Source: Amphimedon queenslandica
Taxonomy: Eukaryota; Porifera; Demospongiae; Haplosclerida; Niphatidae
Assembly (NCBI RefSeq): GCF_000090795.2
Contig: NW_003546260.1
Span: forward strand, 169,276-233,275
Direction: 5' to 3'
DNA length: 64,000 nt
Position numbers and translations under genes: made by a program
The notes under the pieces: model-generated
What the model saw: only the letters and a program-made list of their open reading frames with translations
Database searches by the model: none
What the model was told of the DNA's origin: nothing
In this document: in pieces, positions 1-15,000 of the stretch
Layout: every line of letters starts with the position of its first letter
Numbering within the stretch: the stretch's first letter is position 1

Positions 1-3000
1 TACGCCTATGCGTGGCAAGGGTAATAGTACTATACTTGCCCCAATTAACATATTCTCCTACTCTATATGGCTTCCTCAATAAAAACTTTCTATTGAGTGC
101 ACCTACTGGTCAGGAAATAATTATTTTTGGGAGGTGTGTTGTAATTAGAAAGCTGCATTACAGTAAAATGGCTCACTTTGATGCAATTCCTTAATGACAC
201 AGAGAGATCACTAGAAGAAGAATCAGTCATTACAATTCCAGGACAATCTAACAATTTAATGTGTCTGTCCAACTGAATTTCCTGCAATGACCTACATACA
301 TTATACATGCATATAAAATCACACCACTGTTCTAACCAACCTAGTAATTCCAGGGACAGATCCTACAGTGCAAACCCTGTCTCTCTTTAAGCTATTAATA
401 ACACTACTCTTACCAACATTAGGTAAACCTATAGTTGAGAGGAGTAGCACTGAAATTAAAATAGGTATCAAACATACCAACAACTCCAACAGTGATAGAT
501 GTCTGTATACCAGTGCTACAACAATAGTTACCTAATAGCTTCATGAGAAGCTCAGACCCAAGACAAACTGAAGATTTTTCAAGAGAGTGTGATGATCCAC
601 CAAGCAGTTGTAAATGCTTACAAGACTATTATGATTGATAGAATCAGTGGATAAAAATGATACAGCTAACTCACTAAGTTGTGTTTCTGAGTTTGTGTGC
701 TGGCTTTAAAAGGAACTGTAGGAAACTCATTCCGTAAGTACTTCAACCACTTCAATATATTTTCACGAGGAACTAAGTCTATTAAGAGAAATAATTGCTA
801 ATGCTAAAAAGGGTATCCTAGACATTTAAAATAGCCAACTGCCTCTAAGGTTTTCCATAAAAGGCATGCTAAGTAAACAGCAGGTTTATAAGCTAACAAA
901 AACTACAATACAGTACATGGCACTTGTAATTATTGGAATCAGCTCAAAATTTCTATGCCACAAAGGTACATGTATATGCATCAAAAACGTGATAAAAATA
1001 GAGAGTTCTCTCATCATTTTTGATAAAATTTGGTCAAAGTCAATCTACTATAGTACAGGCTGTGTGCCCTAATTTTTAAGCAACTTCACAAGTTGTTCAT
1101 ACTAGGCAGAAATAAACTAATTCTAGTTGAAACTTTTTGAGTTTGGAAATCAAAATTAATGCTATCAAAACTTTTTTCAATTACTACGCTTTCTCCAACT
1201 CTAACCAGAGTTATTCTAAGCATTAAAAAATTTTTGAAACCATAGGCCAAGTGCTTTAATTTGGTTAATGGCAATTAAAATTACCAACATTACTAATACT
1301 GCAAATCACTTGATGTGAATGCTTGGTAATGCACACATATTAAAAAAGTACAAAATGCATTATAGCAAAACTGTAGTGCTACATAGTTCTATTTTTTTCA
1401 ATAACAATATGCATTAGGCAATAAAACCTTTTAATTCCAAACAAAAAGGCTAATTCATACCATTATTGTATTATAAGAAATTGTGCCTAACAGGGTAAGA
1501 TTAGTATCAAGGAATTAAATTTGTGCAACTAATAAAAGCTAGTAATGACTACACTCTGAAAGTGTTTTAAATCATACATAGTAATTATAAATTGACTCTT
1601 ACCAATTTTATTGAGAAGAAGAATTAACTTCTTATTACTACCAGAAGCCAAAACAGCTTGTTCCATCTGTGCATAAAATTACTAAAGTTACAACAATGAC
1701 TCAATGACTGTACTTCAAAGCAACGAGAACCTAAGGGATCTCGAGCATCAAGAACTTCAAGCACAACATCAGCAGCTTCTACAACCTAACAGAGCAATAC
1801 TCGACTTGAGAGACTGATGCTATCTTACCTTGCGAAACTCTTTATAAAATGCTTTAAGTGATGGATCTATTAAAATCAGTCAAAATTACAAATTGTGTTT
1901 AAGTTACTAACCTGATTTTGACTGGGAATTAGACTGAGCCCAGGTTTTTGCAAGTTCCTAAAGGAAGGAATGAAAATTTCAAAGAATCAATGATTTTAAT
2001 ATGTTTTACGACAGTCAAAATGAAAATTAATATAACAAAAATTCAGGTGTAGTAGTTCAAGCAATTGATAAGCATCAATTGGAGAAGAAATGCTGCCATT
2101 ATTTTGTCAGTGCATTAAGACTTAAGAGGATTGAAGGATCAATTGGAATATAAGATCGCCAGGCCATGAAAAACTCAAAACACAGTTGTGAAAATCCCCT
2201 AGCAGGCTAACAGCAAGATCTGCATTACTCCCAATCTCAAGTCTGGTGCTAATTAGACCGCTGTACATAACTATTGCACACTTTCCTTACTTTCATGTAC
2301 TTCTAAGGTTCTAAAGAAACTTATCTATGATAAGACTGTAGATCATATTCATCCATCTCTTTCTAACTCTGAATTTGGTTTCATCTCTGGTCAATCCACA
2401 CTTCAGCAGTTACTTGTATATTTAAGTATTATCTCTGTGAATAATGATCATTAGCTTAGCCTCCAATCTGATGCAATATATTTAGATAATTGCAAGGCTT
2501 TTGCCACCATCTCCCATGATATTCTTCTTTTAGACCTTAACTCAATTGGCATTAGAGGTTATGGTATCAGTTGGTTATGGTTTAAAGAGTATTTATCTTG
2601 TCCAGAAGGGCATGGACAGTGAGGGACAATGTAGGAGCACTCAAGATAACTACACCAGGGAGCACTCAAGTATGGTGTGCCATTCGTTCCAAAATTAAGA
2701 AGAACGCCTATGGATAAGAGAGGGACTTGTGGTGATGTGCAAAGTGCATTGCTTCATAAAAAGCATAAATTTTGTGATAAATTTTTGGATCAATTTTTTT
2801 ACTTTAAGTGACCAATTTTTGGTTCTAAATTATTACATACAACAATACTTTTAAAATCCAGGCGATTACTTAGTCTCGCGTAGCCAGACTCTAATTTACC
2901 GAATAAGAGTCTGGTGCTAGTCTTATAAACTCATGTTATCAATGTTTATTTTTGCGTGGGCATCAAAATACATTTCACCCACACATTTGCTTGTGGCGCG

Positions 3001-6000
3001 GCGGTTAGAGTAGTGAGAGTAAAATTATGGCTGCTGCTATAGCTGAGAAAGTTGATGCTGTAGTTGTCAAACTTGGCTTTCAGCTACATGACAAACAGAA
3101 GGAGGCCATTCTTAGCTACATATCTGGCAAAGATACTTTTGTAGCTTTGCCAACTGGCTATGGCAAGAGTCTTATTTATGGCTGCTTGCCTCTTGTGTAG
3201 GACTCTATCAGAGGCTTGCCCCCAGGTACAAGCATAGCTTTGGTTGTCTGCCCACTGATAGCACTGATGAAGGACCAGACTGAGAGATTCAGACAACTGG
3301 GTATCGCTGCTGCATATGTTTGGGAGCCTCAGATATCATTGGAAAGATTTGCAACTGGTGAATTTCAGTTGATCTTCATTAGCCCAGAGTGTCTAAACAA
3401 AGGAAGAATATGGAGGAGCGTGCTTAAGTCTGACCTTTACCAAGAGCGGTTAGTGGCCTTTATTGTTGATGAAGTACACTTAATAAAGAACTGGTAAGTC
3501 ATACTATTAGCAGACACGGTGTCATTATGCATGATGTATGCTGTATAGGGGAGAGGAATACAGACCAGAATTCTCAAAACTAGGAGAGGTAAGGAGCCTG
3601 CTTCCAAAGAATACTCAAGTTATGGCTTTAACTGCAACAGCAACCAGTCATTTGAGGGAGCATGTAATGAAGATAATGAGCATGAAGGATGTTGCATTAG
3701 TTGAAGTGTCACCTAGTAAAGATAATTTATCAATTGAAGAGTTATTTCTGCCAATAATGAATGAACTGAAAAATAAACGGCTAGGAATGGAGAGAATTAT
3801 TATTCTTTGTTGTCGCCCAATCGATTGTGCCACACTATGGAGAGCATTTTTCTGCTACCTGAAGGATCAAATGACAGAACCACCTGGGCATCCTCTTAGA
3901 AAGAGTTACGTCTTGTTGACTATTACACGGGATGTACACAAGAGTCTGTACGAAATGGCCTCCTTAGGTAATTTTCAAAGCAATCCTGTTTAAGGATACT
4001 CATTGCAACCATTGCTTTTGGCCTTGGTATTGATTGTTCTGATATTAGGCGCGTAATACATTATGATGTGCCAGAAGACGTACGTGCAACAAGTCACAAT
4101 GTGTAATGCTATTTGGAACTGGATTATACAGAAGATTCTGCAATGAACACATAATAGCATATGGCAAGTTACAGAAAGAATGTCGTAATAACTTTTTATA
4201 TTCTACCGTAATTTGCCTTTTTTTCGTACAAAAATTTTTCGTTTCAGAAAAATTCAAGTGGAAATATTTTCGTCTTCTCATAGTGTACGAAAATTTTTAC
4301 AGTCTGAAAATTTAGCTTCTCTTGCACATACCTTGTCCTTTACCTACTGGTAACAAGGCCGCTATAGTAGTGTTTATAATTCTTGAGATAAGAGATTCTT
4401 GACCTGGCTGTTCCCCCCGACATTACTAGTATACGGATAGTACTGGAGATTCAGCAATGACCAATTTACGGATAATAAACGGAAACATTAAATGGCTACT
4501 TTTGTCACATGGTGGACCGTTTTATTTTATAACTCAGTAGTGAAGCAACTGATTGAAGTACAGCAAGCACCAGTGGATAGAGCAAGGTTAGAGCTGCAAG
4601 AAGATACCTACTTATCAGGCCGTACTTCAGTCTTTCTTTGATGAATTAGGTCACAAATTTTGGTTGCTCAAAAATTTTCGATTGAAATATTTTCGTCAAT
4701 TTAGGACCATACGAAAATATTTCCACAACGAAAAAAAGGCAAATTACGGTATATGTTTTCCCCATATATACCTAATAATAGTATTATAGGCACCTGCTTG
4801 TGTTGTGATGTTTGTTTTCGAGTTTGTACATGCCTTAAAAGTAAATCTTTATTATAATTTATTACTGCATACATGTATATATACTGTTAATAATAATTTG
4901 TATAATAATAATAGTCTTGTAGGTATTGTGTGTATTGCTAATAAAAGGTTGTTTTGAGGTTGCCTTTTAACTCCTTTTCAATGTTGGAGTACCTCTGGAG
5001 CAACATATGGCACTTCTAGCACAGGTAAATGCAAGGAGTGCACTCTAAAATAGGCACAGTACGTGATTCAACCCCAGATTCCAGCATGGCTTGATCCAAT
5101 AGTTGCACCAGTGCAGGGAGCACAGATTGGCAAGAATATAAATGAATTAAGCGCCTATCTCGTTTAGTAGCAAGGCCACAGCAAAGACAAAGATCATTGG
5201 GAGCTGCCATTGCTGAAAATGTGGGTGGAATGCTTGGTAGTTATAGCGACTGCAATTTGATTAGGTCTCCAAATTTTGGCAGCTGAAACATGAATGAATA
5301 TTAAGGCTGAAACCAGACTCTATTCCGCCTACCCAAATGACAAAAAGGGGTGGAGTCTGGCTGCGCGAAACTAGCAATTACTATAATACTGAGTTGATCA
5401 ACGAGAAATCGAGTCAATGCATTCTGCCTGTAGATTTTTATCAACTTGATCGGCTGGCTTTGCTTCAAGGGCGTGGATATTGACCTAATGCGCTTGCGCA
5501 GTTTTAGGTTTAAACTTTGAACTTTGGAGCCACGTGATGAAGTATCAACACAAGGTATTTTAATGGTATTATTATTATTTTAACTGTCATTGTTGTTACT
5601 TATTTTAGATCTCAAAAATTTTCTGCAGTTTGTTACAGGATCAAAAACCCCAATAGGTACTACGTACTATAGGCATCACATTTGTTTTCGGTGGGACTGA
5701 AGCTGTTTCTGCAGCAACGTGTGGGAGATGCTTAGTGCTCCCTATATCTATAAGCGATCGAGACCTCTTTGTATGTGCAATGCACACTATTGTTCCAGAC
5801 ACTTCATTCACTAATATGCCTTGACATTCACTATGACTTGATGTTATCCTTAACCAATTTTTGTTTACTTGCCAATATGTTCATTGACTCTATTCTCTTC
5901 AGTAGAAATTAGCCCTGATCTTAATTCCTTTCTCATTTACTCTGTCATTGCATAATCTTGTTCAAAATTGTTCATTTTATCATTATTTTAATTTTGTTCT

Positions 6001-9000
6001 AATAAAATGGTGCCTTGTTACCTTTAGGAGAGGAGTCACAGGTAATTTTGAATTTATCAATTAGCCACACCTACGGTTTTTACGATTCAATGTGGCAAAA
6101 GTATCTATGGCCAAATGTAACAAAAATCAGCTCAATTCACTTATTAATCAACTGAATAGTTTTAATTCTATCGTGGCTAAAACAGGTAGATTTATATCAA
6201 TTAGTAATTTAAACTTAATTTTAAGCAGAGTTGAATTGATCTCAATCTTCATCCAATCAAATCAATTTGTTAAAAATAGACTCAATTAAATCAATTATTG
6301 ATATTGACTCGATTGACTCCAATATCCATTGATCATAATAATCTTGACTCAATTTAATATGAAATTGAATAGATTTGACTTTGCTAAAAATGATTTTGAA
6401 CTTTCCACCAGTTAATTGTCACTATTCACCATGATAAATAATTTTGAAACAAATGGCCCACCATACTTAAGATACTACACCAGGGAGCAGTCAAGTTATA
6501 GCAGTTGATGCCCTTGCCAGTGCCCTTGCTAATGCTGTCAAGCAGTCATTAATCTCATCAAGTTTAGGAATTGAACCACCGACAAATAGTCAAGGTGCCA
6601 ACAGACCAGTCACTGAATAACAGCTTTATGACTGTACTTGCAATAATCAGAAAATAACTGACGAGTGAACTAAAAATTATTTTCAAAGAATTTTTTGGGA
6701 GCAGCAGGTAATTTTTATTTCAATTAATAATTACTGTGTATTACAGATAGTTTTCTGTACTAAATAAATTTAGCTGCATATGGGGTTAAAACATGATCTG
6801 GATTCTCTTTCTAACTGGAGTGTAAATAATCTTTATATTAATCTATCTAAGACTACACTTCTCAGTTTCACTTCTTCCAAGTCTCCTATCAAGTTCAGTA
6901 GTAATAAAGATCTGAACATAAGCATAAAACAAATAGGGTTGATATAGACCCTTTGCACTAGGTGCCAGTCGTGTGACAGAGGGCTGGGCAATTGGAATTT
7001 TACCAAGTTAGTGAAGTTATATGCGGATTTTCCATTAACCTCAATAGCTGCTGTAAAAAATGGAAAGCAAAAAGTGGCAACAACAACCGGCAGTCAACAA
7101 GCACATGCAGCATTATAGCTCAAATATCAATTAAGTTACATTAAAGCATCAATGTTTTATCAGGTCTTCAACTTCTCATCCAGCTACAGCTTCATGTGCT
7201 AAAAGTGAGATCACAAAGGCAAAAACAAACTTTCCTCTCTCCAAAGGCCTGCTGTGCTAAACTCTTCTAAAAGGATAGAAATTTGTGGTCTACATGATCC
7301 ATCCATTAATACTTAAAAATCCAACTCAGTGCATCAGTTATCGAAGCTTTTTGGTTCTGCTTAATTAAAAGCAATGATACCAAGTATAGTTCCGGTTTCG
7401 AGGTCACTAGAGTATACATAACTAATCCATACAAATCTTGTGGATTAGTAGATTCAGACACATCAGGAATCTTGTAAGTCACGGTCGAGCAAAAGAGAAC
7501 TAACTCCATTTTATTCTCACCAACATCCCACCTTTCCAAAGTTTTTGCTCAAAAGGCCAATATCTGCCAGTAAGAGGAAGACCAGCTCCAAAAAGATTCT
7601 GTTGTTATAACTAGATCCAGTTTTAAAGATCGATGACAATAATGAAAGCAAGGGAGCATTTACAATGCCCCCACATTGAGATGAATTAGCAACTTTTGAT
7701 CAACAGAATTCTCATTTGTCTTCTGAGAAAATAGCAAAGTTTACTCAGAGAATGAGGAAGGTTACATGTCAGATTAAGATATAAATTGTGGTTGTCATTG
7801 CAAAAAACAAATTCTCAACGTCATCCAGAACTAGCAAAGCTTGCATGTTAATTCTTACATGTTCCAGCAGCCAGTGCACCTGTAGAGAGGCTTTTTTTCA
7901 TTGTAGGAAAAATTATAAGGCCAGAGAGGTATATGATATAAATTTGATAAGTCATGGCGCACTTGGTTGTGGCTATATATCAGTGCTTCTCTGCCAAAAA
8001 GAGGTTGCCTTGACCCACTATACTCAGGATGGATGAAGTGACCTGGGTTGAGATGAGACAGGCAGGTGTATGGTAAGCCAAGCATTCAATAGGTCTATAT
8101 GAACAAACTGTTGAATTTTGGTGATGATGATGGTGAATAATAATAATAATAATAATCCCCTCTTCAAACTTAGGGCTCCCCTTCATTGAATCTGAATTTC
8201 GCCTCTGCCTTAGTTACTGGCTTGACCTCCCCCTCTCCAGTGATACTGTCTCATGCCAAGTTTGCTCATGTCCATCTGATTCATTATGGTGACCACTCTC
8301 TAGCCTGTGGAGGTAACAATGACCGGATGCTAAGAATAATGCTATTAGAGACATCATCTTAACTGCAGCTCAGTCTGCTGCTCTTTCTCCCCATCAAGAA
8401 GTCCTGTCTCTGATACCAGATTCTCTCAGTCGTCCGGCTGACATTTATCTCTCCCACTGGACTCAAGGTCGACCAGCTTCCTTGGATGTCACCATCATCT
8501 CCCTCTCCAGCAATAAACACTGACTCAAGCTGCCTCCAAACATGGTTCTGCTCTTCTGGTTGCTGAAGCACGTAAGAGGTAGGCCCTGTGAAATTATGCT
8601 AGCATAATTTTGAGAATAATAGGGAATTCATAGAATCAAGAATAATTCCAGAATAATAGGCAATATTTATGAAAACTTTAAAAAAATTATAAATTGAAAA
8701 AGTATAGTCAAAACGGTCAGCTGGTTTTTCCTTGGTGCTTTTGGTGCAACCCTCCTCAGCTGCAGCTGAGCATGTGTTTTCAATATTAAACAATTCTTTC
8801 TCGCCACAGCAGTTCTCTGCACTTGAAGATTACATTTAACTTTCCATAATGTTACAATATAATGACAATTAATAATTGAAATCAGTATTTTTGTTACATT
8901 AATTAGTTTTATATTAATGAATAATAATAGAATAATAGGCATGTTTGAAAAGGATAATGGGCAATACATAGAAGAATCTGAGAATAGAATAATAGGCAAA

Positions 9001-12000
9001 ATTAAAAGCATAATTTCACAAGGCCTAGTAAGAGGACTCTCCACCACAAGAACTGCTGCGCTGCAGGTGTCACCTTCCTTTCCCTAGCGGTCAAAACTTT
9101 AGGAGGTTGGAGTTGTGATGCCTCCTTGACCATAACTGCCATCAGTCGCCACCTGCCTAACAAGCTTGGTCTCTCACCCAACTTGGTCTCCTTCCATCTG
9201 CTCCAGAAACTCTCTGTCACCCTCTGGTGGTTGAATGCCAGTATGCAGCTTAGCCGTTTTGATGCCCCTCCACCCCAGGTGGATGGCCTTCAGTGACCAG
9301 TTTAGTCTGTTTATTTGAATCCTTTTTCCCCCTTTTTTGTTTTCATTCTTTGTTTGTGCTATTGATGTTTGTCTTTGATGTTTAGGGCTTTCCCCTCCCT
9401 CTTTTATTGTTCTTATAATAATAATAATAATGACTCCTCATCTGTTTCAGAGGCTATCAGTTGCTCTGTGGCGATTCAATGCTCACATGATCTTAAGCAG
9501 GTCTCCCTCCCTTCCAACAGAGGTGGATGGCCTTGTTTAGTCTGGCCCATACTACCATTAACTATCTACTTTCTATATTAATAATGATGATATAATAATA
9601 ATAATATATCTGCTCTCTTGGTTACCAATTTGCCTCAAAAGCGGTCTCTCTCCATTTAAGATACTTTGTCAACTCCTCCAGAGGCTGTCAGTCACTATCT
9701 GGCATTTCAATGCTTAGATGTGGCTGCCACGTTTTCCTACTCTTCCTCCCCCAGTGGATAGAGTAGTTTAGGCTTTAATTTTTATTTTATGTACATCTTA
9801 GTGTATGCTTTTGTTTCTTCCATTACATAGCCAGTGGCGGATCTAGAAAATGGAAAGGGGAGATTCCAATGGCGCACGAAGCGCGCCGATTTTTTGGCCA
9901 CACCCCTTTTTACGCGGCCATGTGACGTGATTTTCACGTAAATGGCATATTATTGATATCATCAATAATATGGTTAAACCATAAACATTACTATTATTAT
10001 ATCAGCGTAGCTAATTGGCTTAATCATCTCCCAACATGAAGGAAAAGGCCATTCTCCTAGGATGTAACTATGCAAAGTCATCTACAGCCAATTTCTTTTA
10101 GAAAAGTAGCTTGTAATTGAAGTAGTTGACCGTAGTTGACTTCATTGAGGACCATCAACCAGAAACACGTGTGCTGCTATAATAGCTAGGCAGTGCATGC
10201 TGTAATTAAAACAAGACCCAACCCACATGTTTTTTAACCTGTAAGCAACTGAAGCAAGGAAACATTTGGCTGCTTGACTAAGAAGAAGACTATAGATCTA
10301 TACTAGAATAGGCTAGCTATTTTATTTGAACTCTCTCAGATGTCTCTGTCACTATAATTTGCAAAGATTAGAGGTGATAACTGTGTATATTTTCACATAA
10401 ATATCATTTTAAAAGCATTAAAATATTTTCATTTCTCCAAGGGGGGGGGTTCCATGGAACCCATGGAACCCCCCTAGATCTGCCACTGATAGCTATAATA
10501 ATAATGATCCATTGGTTGCCATCTTGCTTCTCATCGAGGTCTTGACTATTTAGAGGTTACTTCCCATCTTTTTCAGAGACTTTAGTTTCTTTGTGGCGCT
10601 GTAATGCTCATTCGTGGGCCCGTGGCTCACGCGGTCTCCATCTCTCCCTTTTACAGTGGATGGATGCCTTTAACCATTTGTCTTTTTTGTCTAGTTTTTG
10701 TTTTTGGTTTAACTTTGTTTATTTTGTTCGTTCTTTCCTTTCTCTTATAATAATAACAATAAAAAATAAAAATAATGCCAAGGCATGGCTGATAGCTGCA
10801 TGTGTTGTATTGCTAAAGTAAAAAAGAGAAATGTTGCTCATGCTTAGAGACAGACAATGTGCCTTATCTTTCGAGGTTCTTTAAGATGCCAACGAAGAGT
10901 TTCATATTCTGTTTGAGAAAGCCAGAGCTACACTCATTGACTGTTAGCTTAGACACACGCTTCCTTCAAAATCAACATACAGCGAAGAGAGAAATGCAGA
11001 TTATGCAATAATTAAAAATTGTAGCTCTGTATGAAGAAAAGGTACCATTGGTTATTGATAAATACAAAAGAGCAGGTTGGTTACTTTTGAAAGTATTTTA
11101 ACTTAATCCAATTTGAATGGAAATGGTTAGTTGTCTTGCTTCCTTTGGAACTACTCACTGATGCTATAATAACACCTCCAGTCACTGGCTTTACCAAATT
11201 CCTAAAGTAGATGACCCAAAGACGTAGCCTCCAGTGGAATTTGGCAAGATTTATGCTCACTTAATTGACATTGCAGGGTTATTTACAAAAGAAAACTAAA
11301 ATCTAACAAAAGCATGAAAGCATACAACTAGGGAATGCTATACGACAACACTGACTTTATCAACTTTGAATTCAAATAACAACTTTCTCCACAAACAGTG
11401 GCTGTTTTTACATGATACTTTTCACAAAAAGCTTGTATTTTCAATAAAGTAATGCCACTTTCAAGCTTGAGAAAGACCAGTGCAAAATCAAAGCTAGAAA
11501 ACACTTTAAAAAGTACGTATGCCATTAAAGCCATACAAATTAGGGAATCACGTGGGTATTCTTTCTTCATGGCAAGAGTATCCTGACACTTTACATTCGA
11601 CTCGTCTGGCAGATATTTAACTCCCAAAGCCGCCTTTCCTACGCTCCAGACCTAAACCTATACTGGCTATAGTGTCTTTGAGATCTTTTCCCTTGCTCTC
11701 CTATATTCTCAGTTATAGACTTCCCTTATTACTTCTCTGCTCAGACCTAAATGGTCATACCTATATGTTTACAAAAAACTCAACTGCCACATGTCAGTTA
11801 TGTGCTACAGATTCTACCAAATCCTCTTTCCACTTTCTAATTGAATGCAGCTCCTATGCCTCCATAAACAAAACTATGGCTACTACTTTTCCAACTAAGC
11901 ATAATGACAACACATATATTTTCTGAATGGGACAAACTTGAGGGACAGAACACAGGACAAGACACACTAAGTTTTCCATCTCTGCAGCGACATTACAGAC

Positions 12001-15000
12001 AATGTAGAAGAAATACAGTGACACAGGACAGATTCAACATTGATGCTATTAGATGTAAAATATATACTTTTCATGAATGGAAGGAATACTTGACTGTCAC
12101 AAAATTATATTAAAAACTTTATGTGACAATGGACAACGAACAATGCTACCATTAAATTACAAATACAAAGGTTGACAATAGATGAATCTACTACAAGCAG
12201 CCACATATCATCAAGCAAAGAGGTCCTGTCATGCAAGATAAGGCAAAGCCAAATCAATATTCTTCCTTGATGAAACCTGGGCCAATGCCCATGATGGCAA
12301 AGAATTGGCCTGGGTAGAAGACAATACTGTAACAGGGGGTACTTGGGGGGAGTCAGACGCTGATCAAAATGCTCCCTTATTTTAAAAGCAAAACATGAGA
12401 TAAGTTGGATCCCCAATACCATTTTCATCTCCCAATCCAAGAAAGACACAAGCAATTACCATGAGAAAACAGGAGAACATTTCGAGGAGTAATTTTGTGA
12501 GAAGCTGCTCTAAAATATTCCTCCTAATAGTTTCATTGCCATGGACAATGCCTCATATCATTAAAGGACTGAAGAAGAGTTGCCAAAATCTAAATAAGTT
12601 AAAATGTACGAGTGGCTTGTGTATTATAATGTTACATTCAGTCTACATATGACTAAGAAAGAACTTTTGTCAATCATACAAAATTCTGTGAAGTACATGG
12701 GCCTCAACAGTACATTGTTGATAAAATGGCTCATGAAGCTGGTCATAAGGTTGTTTGTCTGCCTGTGGCACAATGTATACTCAATCCGATTGAATTAGTA
12801 TTGGCACAAAATAAGGGCCACATAAAGGCAAACACTATGCTTGATGAGGTGAAGATATTGCATGAAAGGGAAGTGATGGGCTGACTTAGTTAAACAAGTC
12901 AGAGATAAAGTTGAAGACCACCACTGGGATATTGTTGACAGACTTGAATTACAGGAGCAGTTTCGTTTACCCAGTGAGTTTGTTATTCATCTCAGTGGTG
13001 AGTCCAGTGATGAATCTGATGATGCCCTTAGCAAAGGGATACTTCTGTATAATATTGTGGTATCAAGGCTAATTGTGTGCTGCTTGTTTTAAAATTATAG
13101 TGTACAACAACATTCTTAAAATCTAGGCGATCACTATAATTCCAACTTGATTCAGGAGAAATCAAGTAAATTCATTTGTCAGAGAAATGGATAGGGATAG
13201 CACCCTAAATGTCACTAGAAGAGATTGTGTAAAGGGCAATCCTTTTTAAGGGTGTACTAGCTGTCATCTCAAAGTTTTGGAGCAGTTCAAATTCATAGTC
13301 TTCTCAATGAAAGAGTAATGGGCTCAAGAGTGTCAACAGAATAACCTTTCTGCTGGCATCGCACTTGCAGTCTCAAAGGATGGCGTGTCTGGAGGGTCCA
13401 CCATTGTGAAAGTTAAAAGACATCAACTGGCTTTATGAAAATCTTGATGACAAATCTTTAGATGAAGTAGCAAAAAAAAGTTGTCAAAAAAGCCAACAGT
13501 GCTACAAGTACTATGGCAGAGGAAGCAACTGATGAGGACATTCTAGGCTTCCAGTCAATTCGAGTTTGAACTACTTCATTAAGATGACTCTACCAGCTGG
13601 AGTAGAATTGTGTGAAATCTTAATTCATGCGAAAGGTAATATAATTGTTCATATTTATTGCAGTAGAATTAATTTACTGTAAATTCATGTTATGTTTACT
13701 CCCTTATAGAAACAAAAAAGGGCAATTAAATATCATGGAATAGCTGTAGTGATACGTCTCCCGGTTATTTCAACAATAACAGTACATTTGATGCATGCTC
13801 CCGTAAGTATTACCGTATAGCGTGAAATTTTGGAGGGAATTAAATTTGGCGAATTTGGCGTTTTGATAGCCATTCGCCAAAATTAAATCCGCCATTTTGA
13901 GCCATTATACGCATGCTCAATGCATGTGGCCACCCATTCGCCAAATTAAAATCCGCCAATCACCAAAATTTAGCAATTCGCCAAATTTTAGTCCCTCCAA
14001 AATTTCCCGCTATACGGTATACTAACTTTTGCTAAGTATTACACAATTTACTTTTTACTGATGTTTTTATTTTAGATTTGAACCATCAAAAACTCTGAAC
14101 TATATATTATGTGGCATTATAGTAGTCATCATCATATTTTTGGGCTTTTAAAAGGCCAAGAAATATGCAAAAGCAAATTCCCCAGGCTCAAGAATATAAA
14201 AGAGAATCATAATCCAAAAAAGTAAATACAATTAACAGTTTCTTCTATGTCTCAATTTTTATGCCAATTATTGTAAATTACACTCACTCCTTCATTTCTT
14301 ATAGCCAGCAGTACAGCTATTGAAAAAGAACTAGGTGGAAATATTAGCGGTCCTGGAAACAGACTGGTCACAGCAGCTACTGTTTTTATATTGAACAATG
14401 TCATATCTCTAGAGTGCTTCAGTTAAGTTACATCCTAACTTCTACCGGACACAGCTGGAAAAAACTGCATATCTCTTGAATAAAGTATTACTTCAATTAA
14501 GTAAAGTAGTTTAGGCATTAATTTTTTATGTACATCTTAGTGTACGCTTTTGTTTTTTCCGTTGCATAGTTATAATAATAATAATGATCCATTGGTCCAA
14601 TAATAATGATGAATAATAATGATCCAATAATCCAATCCAATAATAATGATTTTACTTCTCGTCGAGGTCTTGACAATTTGGAGGTTACTTCTCATCTTTT
14701 TCAGAGACTTTCAGTTTCTTTTTGGTGCTGTAATGCTCATTTGTGGCTGATGCGGTCTCAATCTCTCCCTCCTACAGTGGGTGAATGCCCTTAACTATTT
14801 GTCTTGTTTTTTGTTTTTTGTTTAGCTTTTTGTTTGCTTCGCTGGTTTTTGCTTTCTCTTATAATAGTAACAATTGTAAAATGATAATGCCAAGGCATGG
14901 CTCATAGCTGCACGTGTTGTATTGCTAAAGTAATAAGAGAAGTGTTGCTCATGCTTACAGAGAGACAATGACTCTTATCTTTCAAGGTTCTGTCAGATGC

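Larger units (their letters stand above)
2871..5373. mobile_element. 2.5-kb TIR element carrying a RecQ-like helicase pseudogene
   Basis: The ends are inverted repeats: tagtctcgcgtagccagact at the left (2871 on) and, as the reverse complement of the right end, tagtttcgcgcagccagact; about 19 of 21 positions agree. Each end also contains a second inner copy of agagtctggt in reverse orientation, so each terminus can form a small hairpin. A 9-bp target-site duplication flanks the element. Inside are a RecQ-like helicase pseudogene (plus strand), a nested 548-bp TIR MITE (4204-4751) and a small Cys-rich minus-strand ORF (5210-5016). A 9-bp duplication fits Mutator-like elements, but I see no MuDR transposase, so the superfamily is open. 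Confidence 0.75.
9762..14504. repeat. Tandem duplication, copy 1 (LINE tail plus DDE transposon unit)
   Basis: This copy starts at a LINE 3' tail, runs through the transposon unit, and ends in that unit's last exon, where the LINE tail begins again at 14505. Both junctions sit on the 9-mer agtagttta (9762-9770 and 14505-14513). The undisturbed gene sequence at 23729-23737 has the same 9-mer. Without its two private MITEs the copy is about 3.9 kb. Confidence 0.75.

Noticed and set aside
3027-4080. A functional host RecQ helicase gene
   Set aside because: Three disabling lesions, only the helicase core, and location inside a TIR element with target duplication argue for a dead passenger.
7980-8186. 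Minus-strand ORF with poly-Ile and poly-His
   Set aside because: Product of the gatgatgatgg/(aat)n microsatellite, not a gene.
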